Assembly: GCA_964030475.1 (NCBI GenBank)
Contig: CAXIPT010000083.1
Location: 1 to 64,000 of the forward strand
Direction: 5' to 3'
Origin: Tethya wilhelma
Lineage: Eukaryota > Porifera > Demospongiae > Tethyida > Tethyidae
DNA length: 64,000 bases
Below the pieces are notes generated by a model. The model was not told where the DNA came from. It saw only the letters and a program-made list of their open reading frames with translations, and searched no databases. Each line of letters opens with the position of its first letter. Positions within the stretch are counted from its first letter, which is position 1. Positions 21,852 through 33,737 of the stretch are shown in pieces. The position numbers and the translations under genes are program-made.

Positions 21852-24765
21852 TCAATCAATCTCAAATTGAGAAAATTCATCGGTCTGATAGTCTACTTCT
21901 TCATCCGCAAGTACATCACTGTTAACCAACTTCTGAAACCATCCATCTTGTAGTCGTTTCCAGCCTGAAGCACATGGATCGGAGAAAACCTTGTGATCGT
22001 CCTTCTGGTTCAAGAACAACTGTTGAGACATTTTATGTATGTCTCTGGATGCATCCCGAACACTATGCTTTAGGTGAGTGTGCAAACCAAACATTGAATA
22101 AACCTTTTTAGAAGCTTCTAGCAAAAACAGAGCACTCATGGACAGCTTCTCAATGTGTTTCTCATTGATTTGCCCTTGGCTGTTCCTTAGTGCTAGCTTC
22201 ATAATCCTGAATGTTTATATTAACGATTATTAATTAATTTCAAATTCAATAGCATGTATGCCAACAACTTACAGGTTGTAATGCTCTAGGAGCTGATCCA
22301 ATGGTTTACCATGGCCAGGACGACCGTCCATGTTGACAGTCCTGTTGTGAACTACTATGTACGAAATATGCTTAGGGAAGTCAGCAATTATAATATTATT
22401 ATTCAAAAGATGTGTTGCAGCCTCCAATGCATAATTCTTCTTCCCTGTTGCAAGGAACCTTGGAATCCACCATTTCCAGTGGCGTACAATCTGCTCACCA
22501 TCTTCCCACCTAATTGCGTGCCGAAGGTCAATGTACAAGTACAGCGTGTACATCAATGATGAAGCAAATGTGGACTGTCTTTGATCTCCTGGAAACAGCA
22601 CACCAGAAACGATGGATTCAGAGGTACTACTAAGCCATTCTTGTGTTGGTTCATGCTCTATGTTGTCAGATGGTGACTTTATGTTGAAATGTTTGCAAAT
22701 TGCAGCAAGAAAGTGTGCTTTAAACACATGTAAAGCAAACTCGTCTCCAACATTGAAGCATTTTACTGCTTTGTCAACATGAAGGCGATGAATGTACTCT
22801 CTGAGATTGCAGTGATCCTACCTGTGCTGAACAGCCCCAGAATATGTCAAAGATGGTCCTGAGACATTCCCATAAGAAATGGAAATCTCCTGTAAGAGTT
22901 ATTAATATTAGTTGTATTTTGTTTATAGTTCTGTCAAAGCCATCCAAAAAAATTAGCAATTCTGCTTGAAGACTCACCAGGTACTTCCTTTGCCCATGAT
23001 AGCTTGTCAATCATATCCATTTCATTTCTCCTCCAACGTTTTGCACCTCGTATGTTCTTACAAGTCATATTGTCACCAACAAAGCCCTGAGATTATGAAC
23101 TTTGTGTTCATGTTTGTCAGAATTATAATTATTGTTATATTTACCTGGGGTGATCCACTCAACTTAGCATCTTGTCGAAAAGATTCTATAATAAATATGT
23201 TGTTGTCAATATACTTTTCGTCTTTAAAAATTACCTTTATTGGTGCAACATTTGCCTTTTTGACAGGGTGTGTATTTTGTTCTTCAGGAACAAAACGTTT
23301 GAGGTCAGAAAAACACTCAAATTCATCGCATAGAAAGTGCTGAGTATATTTCACTGCTCGCCTGTACAAGCATTCTCCGTCCTCTGCACTTGGAAGAATA
23401 TCAGTGACCCTAACATTCTGTCTCGGCTGCTGTGGTGACATGTCATTCCAGTTAACTTCCCATGGAGGTAAATTGTTAAGTTGAAAGGCTAAGCGTGTTG
23501 TAACATTCAACATGCTGGTGTGTGCATCTGTATACATGTGCATGTATGCGTGCGCATAATATTATAATTGCTTATATTTTTGAAAGTTTTTTTGTTTACT
23601 AATAACGGTATACCTTGTCTCTCGTGCCTGGTCTTCATAGAGATGTTCAAGTTGTCATATATAAATAGGCAGTGTGATGAATGTACCATTTCAGTATACT
23701 GAGCTTCTGAAGTAATCATACGTATATTCTTCCATGTGGTGTCATACGATGTGCATACTCCAGCATGATTTAACACCGTCATGACCTACAACATAAATTG
23801 TTATGTAATGTTTTTCTTGCAGATTTTAAAAGTGAATTAGATATGGTCACCCACTTGTTTATCCGTACATCGTGAGACTAAGAGCAACCCCATCAATAGT
23901 TGGAGACCATCACATTTCCGTGATCTGGCATTTAGGAGTGTACACACTGACATCAACATCTTAGCATCGATTTCAGTGTCATCAGAAGGCAATGTGTGCT
24001 TCTCGACTATCTGTGTGAAAAGCTGAAGAAGATGTGGGCTAGATACTTGTAACTGAGAAAAGATGGAGTCAAGTGTGAAACGACGAAAGTGTTCTAAAGT
24101 GTTAGGACCTTCTGCTACAGGATTGTTGCGTTTCACTAGTGAATCAACCTCTCTACAAATTAGCCTGTTGTCATCCTCCAACTCAGCCACTCTCGACTCT
24201 AGCTGACGAATTCTATCTTTAAGCTCTGCAATCTCATATATTTGAGAAGAAGAGAGGCAGTTGGTGTTTGATCATCAGTAACATCTGAACTAGCAAAGGA
24301 TCAATAGTGGGAGTGATCATCAGCCGGAAGCTGTGAGGTACATGAAAAGTGATGGTCTAAACTAGAGGAAGAGAATGGATCATAAGAGAGATCCACATCA
24401 CTCGGACTAAAGCTTAAGCCAGGGCCGCTGTCTGAGCCACCAAGATCTGCCACTCTCTGTATGCCACAAATATGCATTTTCCTATGCTTTCCACATCGAC
24501 GCTTTGTGTGGTGAGGAAAGGCTGCCTGGAAAGCATCATTTATATCTGCCCTGTTGATGTCTGGAAACTCTTCCTTTATCTCGTCATGTGCATCACAAAC
24601 ACGTACTCTCTTTGAGGGGACTGATGTGTCACCATCATCACATGACTCGTACTTTCGCTTCAACCTGTTGTGATATTGTCATGAAGATTGTAATAATCAT
24701 TATGTCCTTCTTATAAGATGTTAAATTTCTTACCAGTCCACTACAACTGATGTACTCTTACTCAT
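21852..24765 (-). pseudogene. Putative transposase, DUF6589-like, multi-exon, disrupted
   Basis: Reads leftward from a short first exon (MSKSTSVVVDW, 24765-24734) spliced in frame to 24664. Order: basic/acidic N-terminus; Cys-His cluster (KRRCGKHRKMHIC); a coiled coil (ELKDRIRQLESRVAELE); then a core with IYDNLNIS (exon ending about 23614), VGDNMTCKNIRGAKRW, DFHFLWECLRTIFDIFWG and VGDEFALHVFKAHFLAA. The C-terminal exon is 22202-21852, reached through an intron at about 22203-22273. The spaced Asp and the GDxxT and FHF motifs resemble the DUF6589-type proteins I know from fungi and invertebrates, which I take to be transposase-like. Its place inside the TIRs supports this. Damage: TGA at 24303-24301, a frameshift near 24257 and one near 22805. 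The superfamily assignment is tentative. Confidence 0.6.
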
Positions 24766-24923
24766 GGCTGGGCTCCTATCCAATTATGCGTAATATTAAA
24801 ACTGCTAGGTACAATATTACTCAATGCGCGATCGTAAACTGCATGAGTTGTATTGAGTTCGAAGTTATAAGCATAGCTCTATTGTATAGCTAGTATCTAT
24901 GTATATGCTATGCTTTATTTATG

Positions 24924-25417
24924 ATCATCATATTAAAGTAAGATAACGCTATAGTACTGTAGCTTGTCAATTTTGATATTTACAGACCGAATTTATAAAT
25001 ATTATATTTGAGAATCACACGACCAAATTGAATGAAATCGAAAGCATGCATACAGTTATGTGCCAAGTGTTCTACTTTTATCTGCAGTCCCCAGCTTCCA
25101 TTTTGTTTCTCGGGAAATTTCGGAAAACCTGTATCAAAATAGAATAGTGCATAATATTCCGCAGCTCGTTATCATCATATTAAGGTAAGATAACGCTATA
25201 GTACTGTAGCTTGTCAATTTTGATATTTACAGACCGAATTTATAAATATTATATTTGAGAATCACACGACCAAATTGAATGAAATCGAAAGCATGCATAC
25301 AGTTATGTGCCAAGTGTTCTACTTTTATCTGCAGTCCCCAGCTTCCATTTTGTTTCTCGGGAAATTTCGGAAAACCTGTATCAAAATAGAATAGTGCATA
25401 ATATTCTGCAGCTCGTG
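24924..25417. repeat. Two tandem 247-bp copies near the right TIR
   Basis: The block starting ATCATCATATTAA at 24924 repeats at 25171 with few differences, through GCAGCTCGT. It lies between the putative transposase start and the right TIR, so it may be a duplicated promoter or transposase-binding region. Confidence 0.9.
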
Positions 25418-25602
25418 TTTATTAAAATTAGTCACTACATTCTTGCGGTATCAGTCCATACACGTCATCAATCCAAATTTCAAAGGACGTGTCTACTGTC
25501 TATCCCCACGTCATTCACGTGATATTTCCGACCAGGCTCTCTCCTTCCTTACCGTGAGTGTAAGGTCAAAGGTGAGAGCCTGGGAACGAGGCTAAAATCT
25601 AT

Positions 25603-27112
25603 ATTCACTGAGAAAAACTAAGTTCTTTATCTCTACCGCGAGAAAACTTTGTTTTTCACACACATTGTTTTTACTCCAAGAGAATGTTCTATGTGTTGAA
25701 AAAAGTAAAATTTCACAAAAGTGTTTATTTTGCGCGGAAAACTGTTTTTAAGTGAAAGTAAACGTTTTTTGCATAAGATGTACTTTTTGGTCTTAAAATT
25801 TTTTCTAAGTCTATAGTCACTAAAAAAACTAACTTTTTTATCTTCACAGTGAGAAAACTTTGTTTTACACCAACGTTGGTTTTTACACCAAGAGAATGTT
25901 CCATGCGTTGAAAAAAGTAAAGCTCACAAAAGTGTTTCTATTGTGGTTAAAACTGTTTTCAAGCGAAAGTAAACGTTTTTTGTGATAGGTGTACTTTTTG
26001 ATCTTAAAAAATTTTCTAAGTCCATAGTCACTAAAAAAACGAAGTTCTTCATCTCCATAGTGAAAAAACTTTGTTTTTTACACCAAGGAGAATGTTCCAC
26101 GGGTTGAAAAAAGTAAAATTTCACAAAAGTGTTTCCTTTGTGTTGAAAACTGTTTTCAAGCCAAAGTAAACGTTTTTTGCGAAAATTATCTAAGACCCTA
26201 TCTCCACTGTGAGAAAACTTTGTTTTCAGCACAAAAGAAATACTTTTGTGATATTTTACTTTTTTCAACACATGGAACATTCTCTTGATATGAAAAAAAA
26301 AGTTGGAGAAAAACAAAGTTTTCTCAGTGTGGAGATAATGAACTTCATTTTTTTTAAGACCCAAAAGTACACTTTTCACAAAAACGTTTATTTTGGCTTG
26401 AGAAAAGTCTTCAGCACAAAAGAAACAATTTTGTGAAATTTTACTTTTTTCAACGCATGGAACATTCTCTTGGTGTAAAAAACTTTTCAGTTAAAAAATA
26501 AAAGTTTTCTCACTGTGGAATTAAATAGCTTAGTTTTTTTCAATGACTATGGACTTAGAAAATTTCTAAGAACAAAAAGTACACTTTACAAAAAAACGTT
26601 TATTTAGGCTTGAAAACAATTTTCAGCACAAAAAATTTAACTTTTTTTTAACACATGGAACATTCTCTTGGTGTAAAAAACAATACTGGTGAAAAACAAA
26701 GTTTTTTCACCGTGGAGATAAAGAATTTCTTTTTTTTCACTGACTATGGACTTAAAAAAATTTTTTAAGACCAGAAAGTACAATTTTCACAAAAAACGTT
26801 TATTTTGTCTTGAAAACAGATTTCAGCACAAAAGAAAAACTTTTTTGAATTTTTCGTTTTTTAAACACAAAGAACATTCTCTTGGTGTAAAAAACATTAT
26901 TGGTAAAAAACAAAGTTTTCTTACTGTGGAAATAAAGAACATAGTTGTTTTCAATGACGATGGACTTAGAATTTTTCTAAAACCAAAAGTACACTTTTCA
27001 CAAACAAAAGTTTATTTTGGCTTGAAACAGTTTTCAGCACAAAAAATTTACTTTCTTCAACGCATGAAACATTCTCTTGGTGTAAAAAACATTGCTGTTA
27101 AAAAACAAAGTT
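25603..27112. repeat. 212-bp satellite array, second orientation switch
   Basis: Runs in - orientation to about 26200, then flips to + orientation around 26190-26225 and continues to about 27112. Monomers are diverged, with many A-run changes. ORFs are translated satellite. Confidence 0.9.
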
Positions 27113-27250
27113 TTTTACCTAATGAAGAGACCCAGAGCGCGTTGTAGCAAATAAAGTTTACAATTTTGGGTTCTTAACAGACTTTCACCAGATGCAATTT
27201 TTATTTGCTACAACATTTCGAGAGCGCTCTGGCTCTCTTCATCAGGTAGA
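27113..27250 (-). repeat. Inverted repeat with hammerhead-like core
   Basis: The left arm (27118-27157) and right arm (27200-27246) pair through TTGTAGCAAATAAA and GAAGAGA..CCAGAGCGC. On the - strand the right arm reads CTGATGA, a GAGAGC/GCTCTC stem, then GAAA (27245-27216), the order of the hammerhead ribozyme conserved core. The left arm lacks the GAAA part. Similar palindromic ends occur in Penelope-like retroelements; no reverse transcriptase is present here. Confidence 0.45.
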
Positions 27251-27430
27251 ATGACATATAGCATTACATACATGTGTTAAATAGTAAGTTATGGTTCTAA
27301 TAACCCGAAACAGGAAGTAGATGGAAAGAAATTTAAGGGAGCGGAAATGAGAAGTTTAAAGCTGCTTGAGGAATGGATTCCGTACTTCACTGATCTTCAA
27401 ACCTGTGTTTTGGTTGAAATTTTCATTCAG
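27251..27430. other. Non-coding, no feature
   Basis: AT-rich single-copy-looking sequence. No ORF or repeat landmark is seen. Confidence 0.5.
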
Positions 27431-27915
27431 TAGTGTCGACACACACTTGCTGGAATTCAAGTACTCACTAGCTAGTCAAAGGCCTCCATTAGCTTGTGCA
27501 CACATTAATGCTCAGCTAGTCTCTTCACTCACACACTAAGACTCAACCACTCAAATACTGTAACGCTTAACCAGGCGTTTCACTCACACTAACACTCAAC
27601 CAGGCTCTATACTATAACGCTAAACCAAGCTTTACACTCACACTAACACTCAACCAGGCTCTTCACTCACATTATATTAATGCTCAACCAGGCTAGCTAG
27701 CTCTTAACTCACATTATATTAATGCTCAACCAGACTCTTCACTAACAATAACACACAACCAGGGTCTTCACTCACATTAACACAACCAGGCTCTTCATTC
27801 ACACTAAGCTTAACCAGGCTAGTAACTCACATTAATGCTCAACCAGGCTCTTGTACATACCACATTCTTCACTCTCACATATGAGGTTCTTCATGCACTC
27901 ACACACACAAAGGCT

Positions 27916-27959
<44 letters not shown>

Positions 27960-28125
27960 ACGAAGGCTCTTCACACACCATAACTATATGCTTCCCCAAC
28001 CAATACCCAATCATACTTCCTCAATCCCTGAGCAAATAACAAGCAAACAAACAAATAAATGATAAAAAATGAACAAAAAAACATACAGGTTGATCAGACC
28101 ACACTTATTTGCATGGAAACTAACA
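27431..28125 (+). repeat. Minisatellite (AACCAGGCTCTTCACTCACA) with (CA)n
   Basis: An irregular 20-30 base unit containing CTCAACCAGGCTCTTCACTC recurs from about 27530 to 27990, with a CA run at about 27920-27955. The whole 0.7-kb segment, including its unique flanks GCTGGAATTCAAGTACTCAC and GCATGGAAACTAACAAAAGT, recurs at 32510-33157. Confidence 0.85.
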
Positions 28126-29662
28126 AAAGTATATAACTAAACCAAGAAATGAGGCCATTCCATCAACCAGTGATAATGTGGCTGTATACCCCAGCCACGA
28201 TGTGCAGAAATCACCAGTAGCCCTAGTGACACCCAGCCAAGCCATTGCAGTTGAGCAGCAACGAAAAGACGTAGTCACATTGCCATTAGACATGAAGCAA
28301 TTTGACCACATCAACCTATTTTGAAGCTAAAAGAAGACCCATTCCCACTCCTAATGCCACTTGCTATATAATAACCCCCGGTGAACCCAAAGGATGATGC
28401 AGGATACATAGTAGCGAATAAAAAGATGAACATTCGCACTATACATCCATTATACCGCGATATTTTAACATGCAACCACACACACACAAACATCACATTA
28501 CAAACATAATAATTAACAACATACACCATTCATACCTCAATCATAAGATTGACTAGAGATCGATGAGAAGAATAAAATTGATATAATTTTTGTGTCAACA
28601 CGTATGTATTATCCTAAAATTTAATGAAGAACCCATTGGGGAGAATCGATTGTACCATATACGATAATTATATGATTCAAATTCAGTTGAACGAGATGGA
28701 TAATAAGTACATTGTAGTGTTTGAATACGTAGCACCATTGTACCATGCAGCTGTTTGATGAAGGAATAGTACTTTTGTATCTGCTGTTTGAAGAACAACA
28801 ATAATACTAGCTGTTTGAAGAAGGACATAGTCCTTGCATGGGTACAGAAATGAAACAAACACTTTAATTATTATGAGTGGAAGTACGTCAGATATTTATT
28901 AGCATTCATGCAGATAAGTACTGTTAACAGTCAGAATACATTGCTGACCATACAAGTTCCAAGGCCTAGGATGGTAAATGTCCTAAAGCTCACATGTGAA
29001 AATCAGATAGATACATGTACTCACACATACTGAACATAACTGTAACTATCATAATTATTATGCACTTTTGAAAAGCAAACAAGCACAATGAAGCTCTAGC
29101 AAGTAATTATAAGAGGTTGTAGCTAAATATATTGTGCTTTCAAGCTAAACATGCACATAAAAATTTTTCAAACTTATTTTAATAGAAAAAGTAAATAATT
29201 TCTAGATACCTGCAAGTCCAACTCTTCATGCTATAGAAGGTGCCTCATGGCTTGACCAGTTGGTAGTCAGAACTGTAGTTAGGAGCATGTGGGAACTTGC
29301 TGAACTTTCAGGCAAACCAAACTGAGAGAAATGCCTCTTCTTCACCAACAACTGAGGAGAAGATGGTAGTTCAGTTGACTTGAAGCTCTGAAGTGTCTCC
29401 TTTCAGCTCAGGTGTTCCCGACTAACTCTGATACTGCTTTGAAACTTGCAGGGAATTGACTGAGTCTAATCAAGGTAAAGTTCTTTTTTAGCCAAGCTAA
29501 ATTCCAGCGCGAGACAAGTACAACTCATATTCATTAGGTACGCATGCGGGTAAAATGTGCGTCATTTAGAATATTTCACTGCATGCTGCTGATCATGCAC
29601 ACAACAGCCACCCATGTAGCTTTAAAGTTTATTTCACCTTCCAATGGAGCATGGATATATAT
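28126..29662. other. Non-coding, no feature
   Basis: I see no supported gene. Short ORFs lack motifs and splice context. A DNA palindrome or repeat of note is absent. Confidence 0.5.
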
Positions 29663-30260
29663 GTGACCCTCTCTGAGATTTTTTTTTATGAGACCATTAC
29701 CTAGTATAACCTTTGAACTATTGATTCTGCAAATATGAGCTCCTGGGCGCTTGTAGTTGCTGAAATATGAGCGCTTATACATGCGGAGCGCCCATACTAA
29801 AGATTGCAGAGTTTGCAATTTTTATACGTAACTATGGAATGATTTATGTAATCCGTATACTTCCGGAAATGGCAATGAATAATTCAACGCTCAAGTTCTA
29901 GCATTGTTTTACAAAGTTTAGAGAGACAGTCAAGGAGACAAAAGAAGAATAAAGAGATAGTCAAAGGCTCCATTAGCGCTCGTTTTGAAGAACAGCTGGA
30001 CTGAATTTTTAATTATTCACCACAAGTCTTGACATCAGCTCCGTGTAATAGACGCTAAGCGCTATGACACGAGTAGCTTGTAGGAGCTATAACTCAGTAA
30101 CTAAAGCGTTTTAGAAGCTAAAAATTATATATTTGTGTAGCTAAATGATTATTCTATCGTATAAGCTGCCATGCAAAAATTGTGTATTTTGACCAGACCT
30201 ATTAAAATGGCCTAGTACACAAATTACTACGTAGCGCATTATGCTTGGTTTGAAGGTCAC
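29663..30260. mobile_element. GTGACC-type MITE (0.6 kb)
   Basis: Inverted ends GTGACC..GGTCAC are flanked on both sides by ATAT. Interior words TGCTGAAATATGAGCGCTTA and TATAACTCAGTAACTAAAGC resemble those of 15591-16670. Non-coding. Confidence 0.65.
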
Positions 30261-31067
30261 ATATTCCCAGTACGGTAGTACTGAATGGCATGGATGGCCC
30301 ATTAGCGTAATACAAATATTCACGTGAATAACTCTGCAAAAACTGAGCGCTTGGCACTAAAAGGCTTATAAAGCTTCTATTTAGCTCATTCTTATTCTAA
30401 CAAGCCTAAAAACATGGCCTAAAACCATCGCTAAGCTACCAAACTAAAATATGCCAAACCTCCAATTTTCTCCTTCTTCTTCTTCTTCTTCTTCTTCTTC
30501 TTCTATGTTATTTCAGCGTATCTCGAAGACTGTTCACTTTCAGAAGCTGATTCTTGAACGAACAAACTTGGTACCATTGTCTTCACGTGCTTTTGGTATC
30601 GTGTGCTCGAGTCTCCCGTTGAATGGCTAGATACAAGGCGAAAAGCGCTTCTCCGTATGGCAGCCATACATCATGCATAAATTCATAAGCTACTTGAAAA
30701 GTCAAATTGACGACCCTTTTCCAGGTAGATAAGTGTGCGTTATTTGGAATCCAAATATTCGCTGCCTGCTTGCTTTACCTGAAGATTTCTGGTTGTGCTG
30801 GACCATAGATTATATGGCTGGACTCTCTGTAACCTTTCAGTCTTCAATATTTAGGAGGTGAATAGACTACTGTGTTATGTAGTATTCATTATAAGATGAG
30901 CAAAGCAATTAAATTTTGGTAGATACAGCTCAGCCTCCTGAGATTACTAATCAGCCTGAGCATAGACATGATAGATTTATAATATCCATGCTGATAGTGT
31001 ACAAGTAACTACCATAATTATACACACAAACTCGAATGTGATTAGTAGAATTATGAAAAAATGATAA
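30261..31067. other. Non-coding; contains a (TTC)n run
   Basis: A TTC trinucleotide run lies at about 30472-30503. Nothing else was recognised. Confidence 0.6.
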
Positions 31068-31345
31068 CAAACAAGTAAAAAAAAAATTTGAAATGTAATG
31101 AGACATAGGAATGCCAAATCGTAAAAAGAAGGCAAACAAGTTGGAATGGCTGGCAGAGTGTGTAAAGAATTATTCCTATGGGCAACATGAGGGACTCAAC
31201 ATGGAAAGAGAGTACTACATGCAGCCCACACAGGAAGAATTCGGCACACACTCAGACAGCCATTCCAACTTGTTTGCCTTCTTTTTACGATTTGGCCATT
31301 CCTATGTCTCATTACATTTCCAATGTTTTTTTACTTGTACACAAT
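31068..31345. mobile_element. Foldback element with arms of about 80 bp
   Basis: The left arm (about 31070-31153) and right arm (about 31258-31343) are inverted copies containing GACATAGGAATG, AATCGTAAAAAGAAGGC and AAACAAGTTGGAATGGCTG. The centre is about 105 bases. It sits directly beside satellite. ORFs across it read the arms and are not genes. Confidence 0.85.
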
Positions 31346-31811
31346 GTCATGACAGAAAATTTTTTAAGATTAAAAAGTACGCTTTTCACAAAAAACGTTT
31401 ATTTTGCTTTGAAAAGAATTATCAGCACAAAAGAAACAGTTTTGTGAAATTTTACTTTTTTCAACACATGGAACATTCTCTTGGTGTAAAAAACATTGTT
31501 GATGAAAACAAAGTTTTCACACGGTAGAGATAAAGATCTTGAATGTTTATGGACTTAGAAAAAAGACCAAAAAGTGCACTTTTCACAAAAAACGTCTATT
31601 TTGGCTTGAAAACACTTTTCAGCACTAAAAAAAAAGGTTTGGGAAATTTTACTTTTTTCAACACATGGAACATTCTCTTGTAAAAAACATTGTTGGTGAA
31701 AAACAAAGTTTTCACACGGTAGAGATAGAGATCTTCGTTTTTATGAGTGTTTATGGACTTATTCTAAGACCAAAAAGTACACTTTTCACAAAAACGTTTA
31801 TTTTACCTTGA
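31346..31811 (+). repeat. 212-bp satellite array
   Basis: About two diverged monomers with the CAACACATGGAACATTCTCT landmark. The GAGTGACTATGGACTTAG region is partly deleted. Confidence 0.85.
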
Positions 31812-32270
31812 AAATCAGCTTGAGCTATTTTTTGGAGTCTACCCTTCAACTTTGAGCATGCAATCGAGCTTGAGCTATTCATTTGTTTCAGCCAGCCATT
31901 CAGCATTACACTCAACTTATATTGTGTTTCGAATGTTCATTAGTTATACATGCAACTTGATTAAGTACATTACCTAATACCTTTTTGTTGTCATGACGAT
32001 GAAGAGTACAAAAGAGCGTGAGTGTGTGTGCATATCTATTACGTGATCCCGCCTGCGATCTCCTAATATGTGATGCTTGCGACCCCTTACCACCCATGTC
32101 AGGTACATGCATGCACATACATTACATCAGGGAATCAAGTTGCATGTTACTAATGCACCGACGCGCTATATACATACATGCATACACCATAATACATAAC
32201 TTTAAGTTGAACAGCCCATTCCATGCACCCATATACCACTTTCTTTAGCTCTCCTTTTTGTGATTTGGGG
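31812..32270 (+). repeat. Repeat shared with 35455-35730
   Basis: Begins TCAGCTTGAGCTATTTTTTG and matches the segment following the Helitron-derived ORF at 35443-35730 through GCCTGCGATCTCCTAAT. It is probably the distal part of a non-autonomous Helitron or of a target repeat. A short ATG frame inside has no recognisable product. Confidence 0.6.
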
Positions 32271-32509
32271 CGAAGCTTGAGTCATTTAATTGGATAAACT
32301 GATCGATATTGATTGGGCAGTTGGATGATTGGTAGAATCAGGAGTAGAACAGTCCATGGATGTCTGTTTGTGCATATGTGTGTTTGTGATATGCATTGCT
32401 ACAAATTGCTAGATGCTAAGATAATGTTCTTGAATAAAAGTATAATTTATTTCTAAACAGCTAGATTTTGTGTGTGCATCAACTCTTCAGTCTTTTGTGT
32501 GAAGAGATC
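32271..32509. other. Non-coding, no feature
   Basis: AT-rich with scattered GTGTG. No gene recognised. Confidence 0.5.
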
Positions 32510-33157
32510 CATATGTAGTGTTGACACACACTTGCTGGAATCCAAGTACTTACTAGCTAGTCAAAGGTCTCCATTACCTTGTGCACACACTAATGCTCAG
32601 CCAAGCTCTTCACTCATACACTAAGACTCAAACAGGCTCTTCACTCAAACACTGTAACGCTTAACCAAGCGTTTTACACACACTAACACTCAACCAGACT
32701 TTACTCTATAATACTTAACCAGGCTTTTCACTCACATTGTATTAATGCTCAACCAGGCTAGCTAGCTCTTAACTCACTTTATCAGTTCATCACCAGGCTC
32801 TTTACTCACACTAACACAAAGAGGCTCTTCACTCACACTAACACTCAACCAGGCTCCTAACTCACATTAATGCTCAACCAGGCTCTTGTACACACCCACT
32901 CTTCACTCTCACACATGAGGCTCTTCATGCACTCACACATTCAAAGGCTCTTCACATACACACACATACACACAAAGGCTCTTCACACACCATAACCATG
33001 TGCTTCCCTAACCAATACCCAATCATACATCCCTTAATCCCTTAGCAAACGACAAGCAAACAAGCAAAACAAAGAAACAAACAAATAAATGAAAAAAAAT
33101 GAACAAACATACAGCTTGATGGGACTACACTTATTCGCATGGAAACTAACAAAAGTA
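32510..33157 (+). repeat. Second copy of the 0.7-kb minisatellite segment
   Basis: Direct repeat of 27431-28125 with fewer internal units and a much shorter CA run. Unique flanks are conserved on both sides. Confidence 0.85.
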
Positions 33158-33737
33158 TCATACGTACGGTAGTACGTATAGTAGGAATGGGCCGACTGTC
33201 CCATAGACATAATACAAAATGTTTATGCTTGTAAACTTTCAGAAAATGACAGCTAAGCCTTCAAACATGGATTAAAGCCTCCCTTGGACAGTTTTCTTAC
33301 TGCATGCATCAACAAAACTCACGGAAACTTTCTAGAGGACTCTGGAGAGAGCGCTGGTGGGAAGCCAGAAAAGTGCAATTTTGTTTTCTTCTTCCTTCCT
33401 AACTGACAAACTTGAACGCGATTTCCAGACAAACAGAAGGCTTTCAGCCAACTTTGACTGTACAGTGCAACTTGATTTCATCCGAACTACGTCCTTTTAT
33501 ACTCGTTTGGTGCCTAAAAGCTATAGAACAAACAAAATCTAGGCACCCAAAACTCTGGTATAAAATACTGTATTTTCATGTAGCCATCTTGATGTAGGTA
33601 AAGGTGGTCAACCATATGAGCATGCGCATCCAATGTACTTGGACTCATGCTTTTTGAGTGACTAATCTCCCATAGCAGCTAGCAATTGAGCACCTTAGTA
33701 TTGAAAAAAGTGAACACACAGGTACTAGTAAAAATTT
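33158..33737 (+). mobile_element. TACGTA-type MITE
   Basis: Starts TCATACGTACGGTAGTACGT with GTAGGAATGGGCCGACTGTC, and ends near GAAAAAAGTGAACACACAGG. It is the inverted counterpart of 43546-44052. The ORF at 33357-33542 also appears in other copies; it is the translated MITE, not a gene. Confidence 0.85.

Larger units (their letters stand above)
19138..25594. mobile_element. 6.46-kb TIR transposon carrying a RecQ helicase and a DUF6589-like gene
   Basis: The 86-bp terminal inverted repeats (19138-19223 and 25509-25594) differ at two positions and begin TAGCCTCGTTCCCAGGCTCT. An 8-bp target duplication, AAATCTAT (19130-19137 and 25595-25602), flanks it, and removing the element restores a satellite monomer. 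Each TIR has an internal hairpin (CAGGCTCTC paired with GAGAGCCTG). Two genes face each other: RecQ-type helicase on + and a putative transposase on -. An 8-bp duplication is known for hAT, P and KDZ-type elements; neither gene looks like hAT or P. Confidence 0.9.

Noticed and set aside
28120..28858. Several 60-87 codon ORFs on the - strand
   Set aside because: No family motif, no splice logic, and composition like the surrounding non-coding AT-rich DNA.
33357..33597. Similar 60-75 codon ORFs at 33.4, 43.6 and 17.2 kb (LERDFQTN-like)
   Set aside because: They lie within TACGTA-type MITE copies and decay independently; too short and without motifs.
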